Source of the DNA: Nitratireductor aestuarii
Lineage (GTDB): Bacteria > Pseudomonadota > Alphaproteobacteria > Rhizobiales > Rhizobiaceae
Reading direction: 5' to 3'
Length of the DNA: 64,000 nt
Assembly: GCF_014641695.1 (NCBI RefSeq)
Contig: NZ_BMIF01000001.1
Location: 124,001-188,000, forward strand
The notes under the pieces are model-generated. The model worked only from the letters and a program-made list of their open reading frames with translations, ran no database searches and was not told the origin of the DNA. Shown here piece after piece: positions 34,828 to 44,442 of this stretch. How positions within the stretch are numbered: position 1 is the stretch's first letter; each line of letters opens with the position of its first letter. A program made the position numbers and the translations under genes.

Positions 34828-35493
34828 TTAACTGCGACGGCCGTTGTTGACGAGGTTGAAGAAGCGGGTCTGCTCCTCCGTATTCATCTTGAACGCCTTG
34901 GTAAAGGTCGTCGTGATGGTCGTCGAACCATGCTTGCGGATGCCGCGCATGGACATGCACATGTGCTCGGCTTCGATCATTACGGCGACGCCCAGCGGGT
35001 TCAGCACGCTCTGGATCGTTCCGGCGATCTGCGCGGTCAGCGCTTCCTGCGTCTGCAGGCGGCGGGCAAAGATATCGACCACGCGGGCGATCTTGGACAG
35101 GCCAACGACCTTGCCGTCCGGCAGATAGGCAACATGCGCCTTGCCGATGATCGGCACCATGTGGTGTTCGCAGTGCGAATGGAACGGAATGTCCTTGATC
35201 AGAACGAGGTCGTCATAGCCCGCCACTTCCTCGAAGGTGCGGCCAAGCTCTTCCACCGGGTCGGCGCTGTATCCGCCGAAAATCTCTTCATAGGCCTTGG
35301 CGACGCGCTTGGGCGTGTCGAGCAGGCCTTCGCGCTCCGGATCGTCGCCGATCCAGCGCAGCAGCGTGCGAACGGCGGCTTCCGCTTCCTCTCGGCTCGG
35401 ACGCTCGACGGTCGGCTTAGGGTGGTGAGCTGACACATCCGCAGCCGAATTTTCCTCAGGACGTTGAGGGAAGCTTTTGATAATCGCGTCCAT
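34828..35493 (-). CDS. folE: GTP cyclohydrolase I
   Basis: Makes dihydroneopterin triphosphate from GTP, the first step of folate synthesis. The 221-aa protein has the type IA core: [22 protein letters not shown] (here split: HCEHHM with the zinc Cys and His), [18 protein letters not shown] and the second zinc Cys in [10 protein letters not shown]. The N-terminal 40 residues are a variable lead. A GGGAG precedes the ATG. Divergent from the IscU-like gene across a 220-bp region with dyads. Confidence 0.96.
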   Translation of the reverse strand: MDAIIKSFPQRPEENSAADVSAHHPKPTVERPSREEAEAAVRTLLRWIGDDPEREGLLDTPKRVAKAYEEIFGGYSADPVEELGRTFEEVAGYDDLVLIKDIPFHSHCEHHMVPIIGKAHVAYLPDGKVVGLSKIARVVDIFARRLQTQEALTAQIAGTIQSVLNPLGVAVMIEAEHMCMSMRGIRKHGSTTITTTFTKAFKMNTEEQTRFFNLVNNGRRS

Positions 35494-35612
35494 GGCAAGG
35501 CGCTCCCGTAGTCCCAGTCGGAGCTGGGACGAGTTGAACGGTACACGGCCTCTCGGAATTCAAGGAACAGACCTTAGTCCAGCCCCAAGTGGCGTGTGGT
35601 GGCACCAAGAGC

Positions 35613-35663
35613 GGTCACCTTCTTGCTCTCGGTCAGTTATAGTTCCTATATAAGGTGACCGAG
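35613..35663. promoter_or_regulatory. Overlapping dyads in the folE / iscU-like divergent region
   Basis: GGTCACCTT (35613..35621) pairs with AAGGTGACC (35652..35660), and CTCGGTCA (35628..35635) pairs with TGACCGAG (35656..35663). The two left arms compete for the same right arm. Between them lies AT-rich TTATAGTTCCTATATAA. This could be an operator with repeated GGTCA half-sites, or a small RNA switch in the leader of the IscU-like gene 50 bp downstream. Confidence 0.45.
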
Positions 35664-35713
35664 AAGCAATTGAAAGGATGCATTGTTCGCATCCTGCGTC
35701 AGGCAGAACTAAG

Positions 35714-36163
35714 ATGATCAATGAAGTCTATAACGCGAAAATTCTCGCCTTTGCCGGCAATATCGGCAGAACGGGAAGGCTGGAAGCGCCTGACGCGACG
35801 GCAACCGCTCATTCAAAATTATGTGGGTCGACCGTGACTGTCGACCTCAAGATGGAAGATGGCGTGGTGACGGACTTCGCTCACGAAGTTCGCGCCTGTG
35901 CGCTAGGCCAGGCCTCGTCCTCCGTCATGGCGCAGCACGTTGTCGGCGCAACCGCTGAGGAACTGCGCGAAGTTCGCGAAACCATGCTGCGCATGCTGAA
36001 GGAGAACGGAGAGCCGCCCAAAGGCCGCTTCGAGGACCTGAAGTATCTGGAGCCGGTGCGCGACTACAAGGCCCGCCACGCCTCCACCATGCTGACCTTC
36101 GATGCGGTTGTCGATTGCATCGACCAGATCGAGAAGAAGAGGGCGGCGGGCGAAGCCGCCTGA
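35714..36163 (+). CDS. IscU/NifU-N-like iron-sulfur scaffold-family protein lacking the third Cys
   Basis: A 149-aa member of the IscU/SufU/NifU-N fold. It keeps two of the three cluster-binding cysteines (KLCGSTVTV and VRACALGQASSS). The third, in the HCS motif of IscU, is replaced by Ala (RHASTMLTFDAV). From memory this substitution is common to Rhizobiales homologues, so it is a family trait, not damage. It may act as a partner or carrier rather than a classic scaffold. Start at the ATG at 35714. The yidD gene follows after 4 bp. Confidence 0.82.
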   Translation: MINEVYNAKILAFAGNIGRTGRLEAPDATATAHSKLCGSTVTVDLKMEDGVVTDFAHEVRACALGQASSSVMAQHVVGATAEELREVRETMLRMLKENGEPPKGRFEDLKYLEPVRDYKARHASTMLTFDAVVDCIDQIEKKRAAGEAA

Positions 36164-36167
36164 CGTG

Positions 36168-36503
36168 ATGAGCATCACCCGCCGATCGCGCAACTGGCAG
36201 GGTCCCTGGCCAAAGACGCCGGGGCGTCTCTTCGGCACGGGCTTCGTGCGTCTCTACCAGCTGACGCTCTCCGGCTTTGTGGGAAATCACTGCCGGCATT
36301 TCCCCACCTGCTCTGAATATGCCTATGAATCAATTGCCCGGTATGGCCTCTGGTCCGGTGGTTGGATGGCGCTCTTCCGCGTCATGCGCTGCGGCCCGGG
36401 CGGAACGCATGGCCTCGATCCGGTGCCGCCGACCTTAAGCGAACGGCACCATTGGTGGATGCCGTGGCGGTTCTGGAAGCCGGAACCCAAGCAAAAACCT
36501 TGA
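36168..36503 (+). CDS. yidD: Membrane protein insertion efficiency factor YidD
   Basis: A 111-aa YidD homologue. The conserved core CRHFPTCSEYAYESIARYG and GWMALFRVMRCGPGGTHGLDPVP is complete. YidD assists YidC-dependent insertion of inner-membrane proteins and binds the membrane through an amphipathic N-terminus. The ATG at 36168 lies 4 bp after the IscU-like stop, so the two are co-transcribed; the longer frame to 36102 lies inside that gene. Confidence 0.93.
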   Translation: MSITRRSRNWQGPWPKTPGRLFGTGFVRLYQLTLSGFVGNHCRHFPTCSEYAYESIARYGLWSGGWMALFRVMRCGPGGTHGLDPVPPTLSERHHWWMPWRFWKPEPKQKP

Positions 36504-36607
36504 AACCCTGATCTTTACGAAGCCGGTTTCAGGGGCTACATGGCTGGCTTCATTTGAAACTTGACCACCCGCGCTCGTTGGCGGGACTGGATAAAGGAGC
36601 ATATTCC

Positions 36608-38587
36608 ATGGCTGAAGCCGTTTCCCTTACATTTCCCGATGGTTCCGTTCGCAGCTACGACGCCGCGATCACCGGCGCCGCTATCGCCGAATCCATTTCC
36701 AAGTCGCTTGCCAAGAAGTCCGTCGCCTATGCGCTCGACGGTGAGGTGCGCGATCTTGCCGAGCCGGTTGGCTCCGATGGCAGGCTCGAGATCATCACGC
36801 GCGACGATCCGCGTGCGCTCGAGCTGATCCGCCACGATTGCGCCCACGTGCTGGCAGAGGCCGTGCAGGAACTGTGGCCGGGAACGCAGGTGACCATCGG
36901 ACCGGTCATCGCCAACGGCTTCTACTACGACTTTGCCCGCAACGAGCCGTTCACGCCCGAAGATTTCGCCGCTATCGAGAAGAAGATGCGCGAGATCATC
37001 GACCGCAACAAGCCGTTCACCAGGGAAGTGTGGTCCCGCGACAAGGCCAAGCAGGTCTTTGCCGAGAAGGGCGAGGCCTACAAGGTCGAGCTGGTTGACG
37101 CCATTCCTGAAGATCAGGACGTCAAGATCTACTACCAGGGCGACTGGTTCGATCTCTGCCGTGGCCCGCACATGGCCTCGACCGGCCAGGTTGGTAAGGC
37201 CTTCAAGCTGATGAAGGTGGCCGGCGCCTACTGGCGCGGCGACTCCAACAATCCGATGCTGACGCGTATCTATGGTACGGCTTGGGCGACGCAGGAGCAG
37301 CTGGACGCTTACCTGCACCAGCTTGAGGAAGCAGAGAAGCGCGACCACCGCCGCCTCGGCCGCGAAATGGACCTGTTCCACTTCCAGGAAGAAGGCCCGG
37401 GCGTCGTGTTCTGGCACTCCAAGGGCTGGAAGATGTTCCAGACGCTGGTGTCCTACATGCGCCGCCGCCTGGCCGACGACTACGAAGAGGTCAACGCACC
37501 GCAGGTGCTCGACCACGGCCTGTGGGAGACGTCCGGTCACTGGGGTTGGTACAAGGAGAACATGTTTGCCGTGCAGTCGGCCGGTGATGATGCCGAGGAC
37601 AAGCGCATCTTCGCCCTGAAGCCGATGAACTGCCCCGGACACGTGCAGATCTTCAAGCACGGCCTGAAGTCTTACCGCGAACTGCCGATTCGCCTTGCAG
37701 AATTTGGCACCGTTCACCGCTACGAGCCTTCGGGCGCTCTCCATGGCCTGATGCGCGTTCGCGGCTTCACGCAGGATGACGCGCACATCTTCTGCACGGA
37801 AGAGCAGCTCGCCGAGGAATGCCTGAAGATCAACGACCTGATCCTCTCTGTCTACGAGGACTTCGGCTTTGAGGAGATCGTCGTGAAGCTCTCGACGCGT
37901 CCCGAGAAGCGCGTCGGCTCCGACGAGAACTGGGATCACGCCGAAGAGATCATGATGCGTGTTCTCAAGCAGATCGAGGAACAGTCTGGCGGCCGCATCA
38001 AGACCGGCATTCTGCCGGGTGAGGGCGCGTTCTACGGTCCGAAGTTCGAGTACACCCTGCGTGATGCGATCGGCCGTGAATGGCAGTGCGGCACGACGCA
38101 GGTGGACTTTAACCTGCCGGAGCGTTTTGGCGCCTTCTACATTGATGCGAACTCCGAGAAGCGTCAGCCGGTGATGGTCCACCGCGCGATCTGCGGTTCG
38201 ATGGAGCGTTTCCTCGGCATCCTGATCGAGAACTTCTCCGGTCATTTCCCGCTCTGGCTGGCGCCTCTGCAGGTTGTGGTCGCGACGATCACGTCAGATG
38301 CGGACGATTACGCGAAGTCCGTCGTGGCGAAACTCAAGGCGGCTGGGCTTGCCGCTGAGGCAGACCTGCGCAACGAGAAGATCAACTACAAGGTCCGCGA
38401 GCACTCGCTGGCCAAGGTTCCGGTCATTCTCGTTTGCGGCAAGCGTGAGGCTGAGGAAAGCTCGGTAAACGTCCGCCGTCTTGGCAGCCGTGACCAGACG
38501 TCGATGTCGCTCGACGAAGCGCTGTCGCTGCTGAAGGATGAAGCGACCCCGCCCGATATCCGCCGGGCTCGGGCGCAGGACGCCTGA
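36608..38587 (+). CDS. thrS: Threonyl-tRNA synthetase
   Basis: Charges tRNA-Thr. The 659-aa protein has the N-terminal TGS domain ([14 protein letters not shown]), the editing domain with [17 protein letters not shown], the class II catalytic core with zinc ligands in [11 protein letters not shown], the His of QDDAHIFC and the His of [12 protein letters not shown], and an anticodon-binding domain. The ATG at 36608 has AAAGGAG nine bases upstream; an upstream in-frame start at 36554 lacks support. A strong terminator follows 13 bp after the stop. Confidence 0.98.
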   Translation: MAEAVSLTFPDGSVRSYDAAITGAAIAESISKSLAKKSVAYALDGEVRDLAEPVGSDGRLEIITRDDPRALELIRHDCAHVLAEAVQELWPGTQVTIGPVIANGFYYDFARNEPFTPEDFAAIEKKMREIIDRNKPFTREVWSRDKAKQVFAEKGEAYKVELVDAIPEDQDVKIYYQGDWFDLCRGPHMASTGQVGKAFKLMKVAGAYWRGDSNNPMLTRIYGTAWATQEQLDAYLHQLEEAEKRDHRRLGREMDLFHFQEEGPGVVFWHSKGWKMFQTLVSYMRRRLADDYEEVNAPQVLDHGLWETSGHWGWYKENMFAVQSAGDDAEDKRIFALKPMNCPGHVQIFKHGLKSYRELPIRLAEFGTVHRYEPSGALHGLMRVRGFTQDDAHIFCTEEQLAEECLKINDLILSVYEDFGFEEIVVKLSTRPEKRVGSDENWDHAEEIMMRVLKQIEEQSGGRIKTGILPGEGAFYGPKFEYTLRDAIGREWQCGTTQVDFNLPERFGAFYIDANSEKRQPVMVHRAICGSMERFLGILIENFSGHFPLWLAPLQVVVATITSDADDYAKSVVAKLKAAGLAAEADLRNEKINYKVREHSLAKVPVILVCGKREAEESSVNVRRLGSRDQTSMSLDEALSLLKDEATPPDIRRARAQDA

Positions 38588-38600
38588 TCAAGAATACGAA

Positions 38601-38625
38601 AGGCCGGTCTCGCACCGGCCTTTTT
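38601..38625 (+). terminator. Rho-independent terminator of thrS
   Basis: AGGCCGGT / ACCGGCCT arms around a CTCGC loop, followed by TTTTTC. Confidence 0.93.
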
Positions 38626-38655
38626 CATGAGCTCAGGAAAGCTGCCTCAATCGAC

Positions 38656-39633
38656 CTAATCTATGTAGTCGTAGTCGACGTCGTCTTCGTCTTCATTGTT
38701 CGGGTTAAGCAGATCCTGCGGCAGGAGTTCGACATCCTGGTTGCTGCCGGGAATGACGGTCAGGTCTTTCTGGTAGAGGCGATCTCGGTTCTTGGCGATC
38801 ACCGTGTACTGGCCTTCGGCGAGCACCATGGAGCCAAAGGCGCCGACCGTCTCACGCACCATCTCGCCGCTTTCGTTCAGCACTGACCATGCGGTATCCG
38901 CGATGGCCTCGCCGCCGGGTTCACGCACCAGCTTCATGGTGAGCTGCGCCGCGCGGTGCTCCACGGACGCTTCGGTCAGTTCGTTGGCCTCGACGCGGAT
39001 GTCGGAGCGCACCACGGCATTCACGTTCCCGTACGTTGAGACGATATGATAAGTGCCGGCCTTCAGGCGGACGATCTTGTTCGGCTCGACGTTCGGGATG
39101 ATCAGCGATCGATCGCCACCGCTTTCGCCGCTTCCATCGTAGATGGAGAAGCGCAGCAGATCGGGCGAAATGCGTCCGCCGCCTGAAAGCACGGCGTCGA
39201 GCTTCAGCCCCCCGGCATCCAGCACGAACTGCTCTTCCTTGGAATCATAGCCCACGCGGATGCGCTTGGTCGCGCCTGCACGTCCATAGGCGGCATGCAC
39301 GAGATAGACACCGGGCTCGAGATCGAATGTGCTCGTGCCACCCTCGGCAGAAGCCAGCAGCGGCAGCTTGCCGCTTTCATCAGGTTCCGGAGCAAAGACC
39401 CGCCAGACGAGGCCTGAGGGCACGACAGCTTCGGCGTCCTCGCTGAGCTTCGCTGAAAGCGTGAGATTGCCGCGGATCGGTTCCTGCGCCAGCGGGAACA
39501 CCGGCGCATAGCCGTTAGCGGGCGGCGCAAAGGTATTTGGCGCAGGTTCTTCCTGGGCGGCAACGAGCCCGGGATTCATCCCGACGAACGCCGCACAACA
39601 CGCTGCAATGACAAATCGCGATGAAATCCTCAT
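38656..39633 (-). CDS. Secreted protein with repeated beta-sandwich (carboxypeptidase-regulatory-like) segments
   Basis: A roughly 325-aa exported protein. The signal peptide MRISSRFVIAACCAAFVGMNPGLVAAQ precedes a Pro-rich linker (split here for length). Then come at least three related beta-rich repeats with shared phrases: FDLEPGVYLVHAAYG, VRLKAGTYHIVSTYG and MVLAEGQYTVIAKNR. The C-terminus is strongly acidic (NEDEDDVDYDYID). These resemble the carboxypeptidase regulatory-like fold; function in the periplasm is unknown. An alternative ATG at 39675 with GGACGG upstream adds 14 residues. It is divergent from the nitroreductase gene. Confidence 0.75.
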   Translation of the reverse strand: MRISSRFVIAACCAAFVGMNPGLVAAQEEPAPNTFAPPANGYAPVFPLAQEPIRGNLTLSAKLSEDAEAVVPSGLVWRVFAPEPDESGKLPLLASAEGGTSTFDLEPGVYLVHAAYGRAGATKRIRVGYDSKEEQFVLDAGGLKLDAVLSGGGRISPDLLRFSIYDGSGESGGDRSLIIPNVEPNKIVRLKAGTYHIVSTYGNVNAVVRSDIRVEANELTEASVEHRAAQLTMKLVREPGGEAIADTAWSVLNESGEMVRETVGAFGSMVLAEGQYTVIAKNRDRLYQKDLTVIPGSNQDVELLPQDLLNPNNEDEDDVDYDYID

Positions 39634-39703
39634 GCTTGCTTTGAACCGCAAGGTGGTGGCAAATTCAAGGCTCATTTTCCGTCCATGAAGTGAAAGGTAC
39701 AAG

Positions 39704-40291
39704 GTGGATAAGCCCGTCTTAGACTTCCTGCTTGCGCGTCGTTCTGCTCCCATCCAAGAACTCTCCGAACCCGGCCCCAATGCGGAGGAGATCGAAACGA
39801 TTCTCCGCGTGGCAACGCGCGTCCCCGACCACGGGATGCTGACGCCCTGGCGCTTCATCCTCTATAGGGGCGAGAGCCGCGTCGAGGTTGGCGAGAAGCT
39901 GGCGGAACTGGCCGAAAAGCTGGAGGGACCGCTGAGCGACGCAAGGCGGCAGCAGGAGCTGACCCGCTTTTCCCGTGCACCTCTGGTGATCGGCGTCGTC
40001 TCAAGCCCGAAGGAAAGCATCAAGTTCCCTGAGTGGGAGATGTTCCTCTCGGGCGCGATGGTGGCGCTGAACCTCATGCATGCGGCCAACGCACTTGGTT
40101 TCGGCACGAACATGATCACCAACTGGTACTCCGACAAGGAGGAGGGGCGCCGCATCCTTGGCCTCGCGCCCCACGAACGCGTGATCGGCTTCGTCCACAT
40201 CGGCAGCCATCCGCGCAACACGCCGGACCGCCCGCGACCGGACGTTGCTGGCCTGGTGAGCGAATATTCGGGCCCTTGGTCTGAGAGCTGA
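39704..40291 (+). CDS. Nitroreductase family flavoprotein (YdjA-like)
   Basis: A 195-aa FMN-dependent reductase of the short YdjA type. It has LLARRSAPIQELSEPGP with the FMN-binding Arg-Arg-Ser, VPDHGMLTPWRFI, and GFGTNMITNW near the dimer interface. The substrate is unknown; family members reduce nitro compounds or quinones with NAD(P)H. The start is a GTG at 39704 with GAAAGG upstream. The only partner is the divergent secreted protein. Confidence 0.88.
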   Translation: MDKPVLDFLLARRSAPIQELSEPGPNAEEIETILRVATRVPDHGMLTPWRFILYRGESRVEVGEKLAELAEKLEGPLSDARRQQELTRFSRAPLVIGVVSSPKESIKFPEWEMFLSGAMVALNLMHAANALGFGTNMITNWYSDKEEGRRILGLAPHERVIGFVHIGSHPRNTPDRPRPDVAGLVSEYSGPWSES

Positions 40292-40427
40292 TCGACTTCG
40301 AACTCGGCGCGCGGACTTATTCGTGCGCCGCACCTCTTCATGGTGCTGGGTAACCACCCATTAAGGTAAACTCTTCCTATACGATTTGGTCCTATTCTGC
40401 CTTCCTGTTAGTGGGGCTTGGACTATC

Positions 40428-41570
40428 GTGAGCGTAATTGCGAACTTCCTCAGGTGGAGAGAGACGGCACGTGTGCCGGAACGGATAGCTGCGGCTGCAG
40501 CCCTGTCGCGCGCCTATATTCAACGCGATCTGACCCTCGAACAGCGCATGGCTGCCCAGGCAGCACTCACGCTTCTGCTGGATGATCCTTCGCCCAAGGT
40601 CCGGATCGCCATGAGCGAAGCGCTCTGCACGAGCACCAGGGCGCCGCTTGAAGTCGTGACGGCGCTTGCAGGCGACCAGCACGAGGTGGCGGCTCCCGTC
40701 ATCCTGCATTCGCCGCTTCTGACCGACAGCGATCTGATCAACATCCTGACCAACACGGCACAGTCCGAAATTCAGGCGGCGGTGGCTTCTAGGGCAGGGC
40801 TCTCGCAACGTGTCATCGCCACACTCGCGGACGTGGCCTGTGCCCGCGCCTGCGCTGTGCTTGTCAGCAAGAACAGCGTCCACATTCCAGCCGAAAGCCT
40901 GCGTCGGATGATCGAGCGTCACGGGGACGATTGTCATTTACGCTCGCTCCTGCTGAAGCGTGAAGGCCTGCCAGCCCATTGCCGGCACCTGCTGTTGCAG
41001 CGTGCGAGCGAGGCGCTGAGCGCGTCACCCTTTGTGGCAAAGATCCTTGGAGCGCAAGGCGCCAGGGCCGTTGTATCAAACGCCCGCAGCGATGCCTCGC
41101 TCGCCCTTGTTGATCATGCAAAGCCGACGGACCATGCGCAACTCGTTGCCCGCATGCGTGAGGCAGGCGAGTTGACATCCTCGTTGCTGGTGCGTGCGGT
41201 GGCCTATGGCAAGACCGGCTTTCTGGCGGCGGCCCTGTCCTCCGTCACCGGTACTCCAGAAGCCAAGATGAATGCGCTCCTGCAGAAGGGCAGCGCTCGC
41301 TCGCTGCTTTCGGTCTTCCGCCAGGCTGGCTTGCGGGCGGTTACACACGAGCCGATCCTGACGGCGCTGAAGATCTGTCGCGATGTGGAAGCTGGCCGCT
41401 GCCTGCACGGACCGCAGGAGATCGCCCGCTCCATGCTTGCGACGCTTGAGAAGAGCACCGAAGGTGGCGAGCAGGAGCGCATCGCGCTGGCGTCTCTGTT
41501 GCGCCGCATCTTCCTTGAGGAACTCCGCCGCAACGCGCGCAGTGAGGCCTGGGCGCTCGCTGCCGCTTAA
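40428..41570 (+). CDS. DUF2336 domain protein
   Basis: A 380-aa helical-repeat protein of the DUF2336 family, frequent in Alphaproteobacteria and poorly characterised. Features are the opening RETARVPERIAAAAALSRAY, HEAT-like stretches (SPKVRIAMSEAL, APLEVVTALAGD) and DLINILTNTAQSEIQAAVASR (shortened here). A GTG at 40428 is the likely start, as the longer frame begins with hydrophobic non-family sequence. It stands alone, with 57 bp to the GST gene. Confidence 0.85.
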   Translation: MSVIANFLRWRETARVPERIAAAAALSRAYIQRDLTLEQRMAAQAALTLLLDDPSPKVRIAMSEALCTSTRAPLEVVTALAGDQHEVAAPVILHSPLLTDSDLINILTNTAQSEIQAAVASRAGLSQRVIATLADVACARACAVLVSKNSVHIPAESLRRMIERHGDDCHLRSLLLKREGLPAHCRHLLLQRASEALSASPFVAKILGAQGARAVVSNARSDASLALVDHAKPTDHAQLVARMREAGELTSSLLVRAVAYGKTGFLAAALSSVTGTPEAKMNALLQKGSARSLLSVFRQAGLRAVTHEPILTALKICRDVEAGRCLHGPQEIARSMLATLEKSTEGGEQERIALASLLRRIFLEELRRNARSEAWALAAA

Positions 41571-41627
41571 TGTCGGCGATCTCCTGTGGAAAACGTCCTA
41601 AGAAGGACAAGCCAAGGGAGAGTGACG

Positions 41628-42281
41628 ATGACAATCACCATCACCGCATTTGAGGCCTCGCCCGACGAGGGGCAGGGCCTTGCGCGCGACATGCGTGTGC
41701 GCTGGGCGCTGGAGGAGGTGGGGCAGCCTTATGATGTCCGCCTGATGTCCTTTGCTGCACTGAAGGAACCGGCGCACCGGGAGCGCAACCCCTTCGGCCA
41801 GATTCCTACGTTTGAGGAGGGCGACCTCAAGCTGTTCGAGTCGGGTGCGATCATCCTCCACATCGCGGAACGCTTCGGCGGGCTCCTGCCGCCAGATCCC
41901 AATGGACGGGCGAGGGCGATCATGTGGATGTTCGCCGCGCTGAACACGGTCGAACCGCCCATCGTTGAATACGAGCAGACGTCACTCATGGAGCGGGACA
42001 GGAGCTGGCACGAGGAGCGTATTCCTCTCATGGAACGCGCCATCGTGCGGCGTCTCAAGTCACTCTCGGTCTGGCTCGGCGACCGTGAATGGCTGGAGGA
42101 CGAGTTCACCGCCGGTGATCTGATGATGGTGATGGTCCTGCGGCGTCTGGACGGCGACGGCATCGTGGAACGATTCCCGAACCTCGCAGCATACGTCGCG
42201 CGAGGAACGGCGCGTCCCGCCTACCAACGGGCCTTCGCCGCACAGCTTGCCGTGTTCAAAAATAGTCAGAGCCGAGCATAA
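41628..42281 (+). CDS. Glutathione S-transferase family protein
   Basis: A 217-aa GST. The N-terminal thioredoxin-like domain contains the cis-Pro region NPFGQIPTFEEGDLKLFESGAI (shortened: FGQIPTF and LFESGAI), and the C-terminal helical domain includes FTAGDLMMVMVLRRL with the capping-box Asp. The usual catalytic Ser/Tyr/Cys near residue 11 is not obvious (SPDEGQGLARD). The ATG at 41628 has AAGGGAG upstream. Convergent with parE, sharing the hairpin between them. Confidence 0.9.
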   Translation: MTITITAFEASPDEGQGLARDMRVRWALEEVGQPYDVRLMSFAALKEPAHRERNPFGQIPTFEEGDLKLFESGAIILHIAERFGGLLPPDPNGRARAIMWMFAALNTVEPPIVEYEQTSLMERDRSWHEERIPLMERAIVRRLKSLSVWLGDREWLEDEFTAGDLMMVMVLRRLDGDGIVERFPNLAAYVARGTARPAYQRAFAAQLAVFKNSQSRA

Positions 42282-42283
42282 AA

Positions 42284-42308
42284 AAGTGCCCCGACCAGCG
42301 GGGCACTT
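42284..42308 (-). terminator. Rho-independent terminator of parE, shared with GST
   Basis: AAGTGCCCCG / CGGGGCACTT around an ACCAG loop. On the minus strand it ends in a T-run, so it serves parE; on the plus strand it lies directly after the GST stop and could slow that transcript too. Confidence 0.9.
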
Positions 42309-42314
42309 GGAAAC

Positions 42315-44363
42315 TTAGATGTCGAGCTCTTCAACGAACTCGGCGTTTTCCTGGATGAAGCGGAAGCGGGCGTCGGCCTTGGTGCCCATCAGCGCTTCCA
42401 CTGCATCCTTGGTCGCGTCGGGCGACTCGATCACCTCCACCCGCAGGATTGTGCGGTGCTTCGGATCCATGGTCGTCTCCTTGAGCTGGGCCGGCATCAT
42501 TTCACCCAGACCCTTGAAACGTCCGATCTCGATCTTGGCGCGACCCGTGAACTCGGTGCGCAGCAACTCGTCCTTGTGGGCATCGTCGCGGGCATACATA
42601 GTCTTGCCGCCCTGGCTGATGCGGTAGAGTGGCGGGACGGCGAGGAACAGGTGCCCGTTCTGGATAAGCTGCGGCATCTCCTGGTAGAAGAAGGTGATAA
42701 GCAGCGATGCAATGTGCGCGCCGTCCACGTCCGCGTCGGTCATGATGATCACGCGTTCGTAGCGCAGGTCTTCCTCGCGATACTTGTTGCGCGTACCGCA
42801 GCCGAGCGCCTGGATGAGATCGGTGATGGTCTGGCTTCCGGCCATCTTGCCCGAACCGGCGCTGGCGACGTTCAGGATCTTGCCGCGCAGCGGCAACACC
42901 GCCTGATTGACGCGGTTGCGCGCCTGCTTGGCTGAACCACCTGCCGAGTCACCCTCGACGATGAAGATTTCAGCACCAGCTGCAGCGGTCGCCGAGCAGT
43001 CGGCCAGCTTGCCGGGGAGGCGGAGCTTCTGCACCGCCGTCTTGCGGCTGACTTCCTTTTCCTGGCGGCGGCGCAGGCGCTCGTCCGCGCGCGCAATCAC
43101 CCAGTCCAGCAGCTTGTTTGCTTCCGCCGGATTGCTGGTGAGCCAATGGTCGAATGGATCGCGCAGCGCGTTTTCCACGATACGCGTTGCGGCCGCGGTA
43201 GCGAGCTTGTCCTTGGTCTGGCCAACAAATTCGGGCTCGCGCACAAAGACCGAGAGCATGCCGGCCGCCGAAATCATCACGTCTTCCGCCGTGATGATCG
43301 ATGCGCGCTTGTTCTGCGTCATTTCCGCGTAATTGCGCAGGCCCTTCAGGAGTGCCACGCGCAGGCCCATCTCGTGCGTGCCGCCTTCCGGCGTCGGGAT
43401 GGTGTTACAGTAGGAATTGAGGAACGGATCGCCGCCGTACCAGGTAATCGCCCATTCCACCGCGCCGTGACCGCTCTGCTTTTCCGTGCGGCCGGAGAAG
43501 ATTTCCTTGGTGACCTGGAAAGCGCCATCAAGCGAAGCCTCGAGGAAGTCTCTCAAGCCGCCGGGGAAGTGGAAGCTTGCCTTTTCCGGAACCTTGCTCT
43601 TTTCACCGAGGAGAGACGGATCGCAGCTCCAGCGAACCTCGACGCCGCCAAACAGATAAGCCTTCGAGCGAGCCATGCGGTAGATTGTGGCGGGATCGAA
43701 CTTGGCGTGGGAGCCGAAGATCTCGGCATCAGGCTTGAACCGGATGCGTGTGCCGCGCCGGTTATGGATGTCTCCAGCCTGCTCGATGCCGCCCAGCGGC
43801 TTGCCGCGCGAGAAGCTCTGGCGGTAGAGTTTGCGGCCGCGCGCAACTTCGACTTCCAGAAGCTCCGAAAGCGCGTTCACCACCGAAACACCGACGCCGT
43901 GCAGACCACCCGAGGTCTCATAGACCTTGGAGTCGAACTTGCCGCCGGCATGCAGCGTCGTCATGATGACTTCAAGCGCCGACTTGTCCTTGAATTTCGG
44001 ATGCGGATCGACCGGGATGCCGCGACCGTTGTCGGTGACCGTCAGGAACCCTTCCGTATCGAGCTCGACTTCGATGAAGGTAGCGTGGCCGGCAACGGCC
44101 TCGTCCATCGAGTTGTCGATGACTTCCGCGAACAGATGGTGCAGCGCCTTTTCATCCGTGCCGCCGATATACATGCCCGGGCGGCGACGCACTGGCTCGA
44201 GGCCTTCCAGGACTTCGATATCGGCTGCGCTATAGCTGTCGGTTGCGTCGCGCACGGTGGTGGCGCGGGCGGCAGCTGGCTGACGCTCGGTCGCAGGAAT
44301 TGTAGCTTGCTTTACGCCCCCGGAAATCGGCAGGCCGGTGAAAAGGTCGTTGCTATCGTCCAT
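42315..44363 (-). CDS. parE: DNA topoisomerase IV subunit B
   Basis: ATPase subunit of topoisomerase IV, which unlinks daughter chromosomes. The 682-aa protein has the GHKL ATPase (AEVIDNSMDEAVAGH, TDNGRGIPVD, TSGGLHGVGVSVVNAL) and the TOPRIM domain (EGDSAGGSAKQARNR, DADVDGAHIASLLITFF). Length fits ParE, not GyrB, and the C-terminal DARFRFIQENAEFVEELDI (19 residues) is the ParE end. A perfect LexA box lies 65 bp upstream, so it is likely part of the SOS regulon. Confidence 0.96.
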   Translation of the reverse strand: MDDSNDLFTGLPISGGVKQATIPATERQPAAARATTVRDATDSYSAADIEVLEGLEPVRRRPGMYIGGTDEKALHHLFAEVIDNSMDEAVAGHATFIEVELDTEGFLTVTDNGRGIPVDPHPKFKDKSALEVIMTTLHAGGKFDSKVYETSGGLHGVGVSVVNALSELLEVEVARGRKLYRQSFSRGKPLGGIEQAGDIHNRRGTRIRFKPDAEIFGSHAKFDPATIYRMARSKAYLFGGVEVRWSCDPSLLGEKSKVPEKASFHFPGGLRDFLEASLDGAFQVTKEIFSGRTEKQSGHGAVEWAITWYGGDPFLNSYCNTIPTPEGGTHEMGLRVALLKGLRNYAEMTQNKRASIITAEDVMISAAGMLSVFVREPEFVGQTKDKLATAAATRIVENALRDPFDHWLTSNPAEANKLLDWVIARADERLRRRQEKEVSRKTAVQKLRLPGKLADCSATAAAGAEIFIVEGDSAGGSAKQARNRVNQAVLPLRGKILNVASAGSGKMAGSQTITDLIQALGCGTRNKYREEDLRYERVIIMTDADVDGAHIASLLITFFYQEMPQLIQNGHLFLAVPPLYRISQGGKTMYARDDAHKDELLRTEFTGRAKIEIGRFKGLGEMMPAQLKETTMDPKHRTILRVEVIESPDATKDAVEALMGTKADARFRFIQENAEFVEELDI

Positions 44364-44427
44364 AAACTATTACTGCCTCGCGAATCACCGCTGATGTTGC
44401 CACGAATTCTCGGGCAAAGCTAAACGT

Positions 44428-44442
44428 GTTCCGGTTCCGTTC
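44428..44442 (-). promoter_or_regulatory. LexA (SOS) box upstream of parE
   Basis: GTTC CGGTTCC GTTC, an exact GTTC-N7-GTTC, 65..79 bp before the parE start codon. parE is, to my knowledge, among the LexA targets predicted in Alphaproteobacteria, which supports the site. Confidence 0.75.

Noticed and set aside
36536-38245. 569-aa minus-strand frame opposite thrS
   Set aside because: Antisense shadow of thrS; no domain and no ribosome site.
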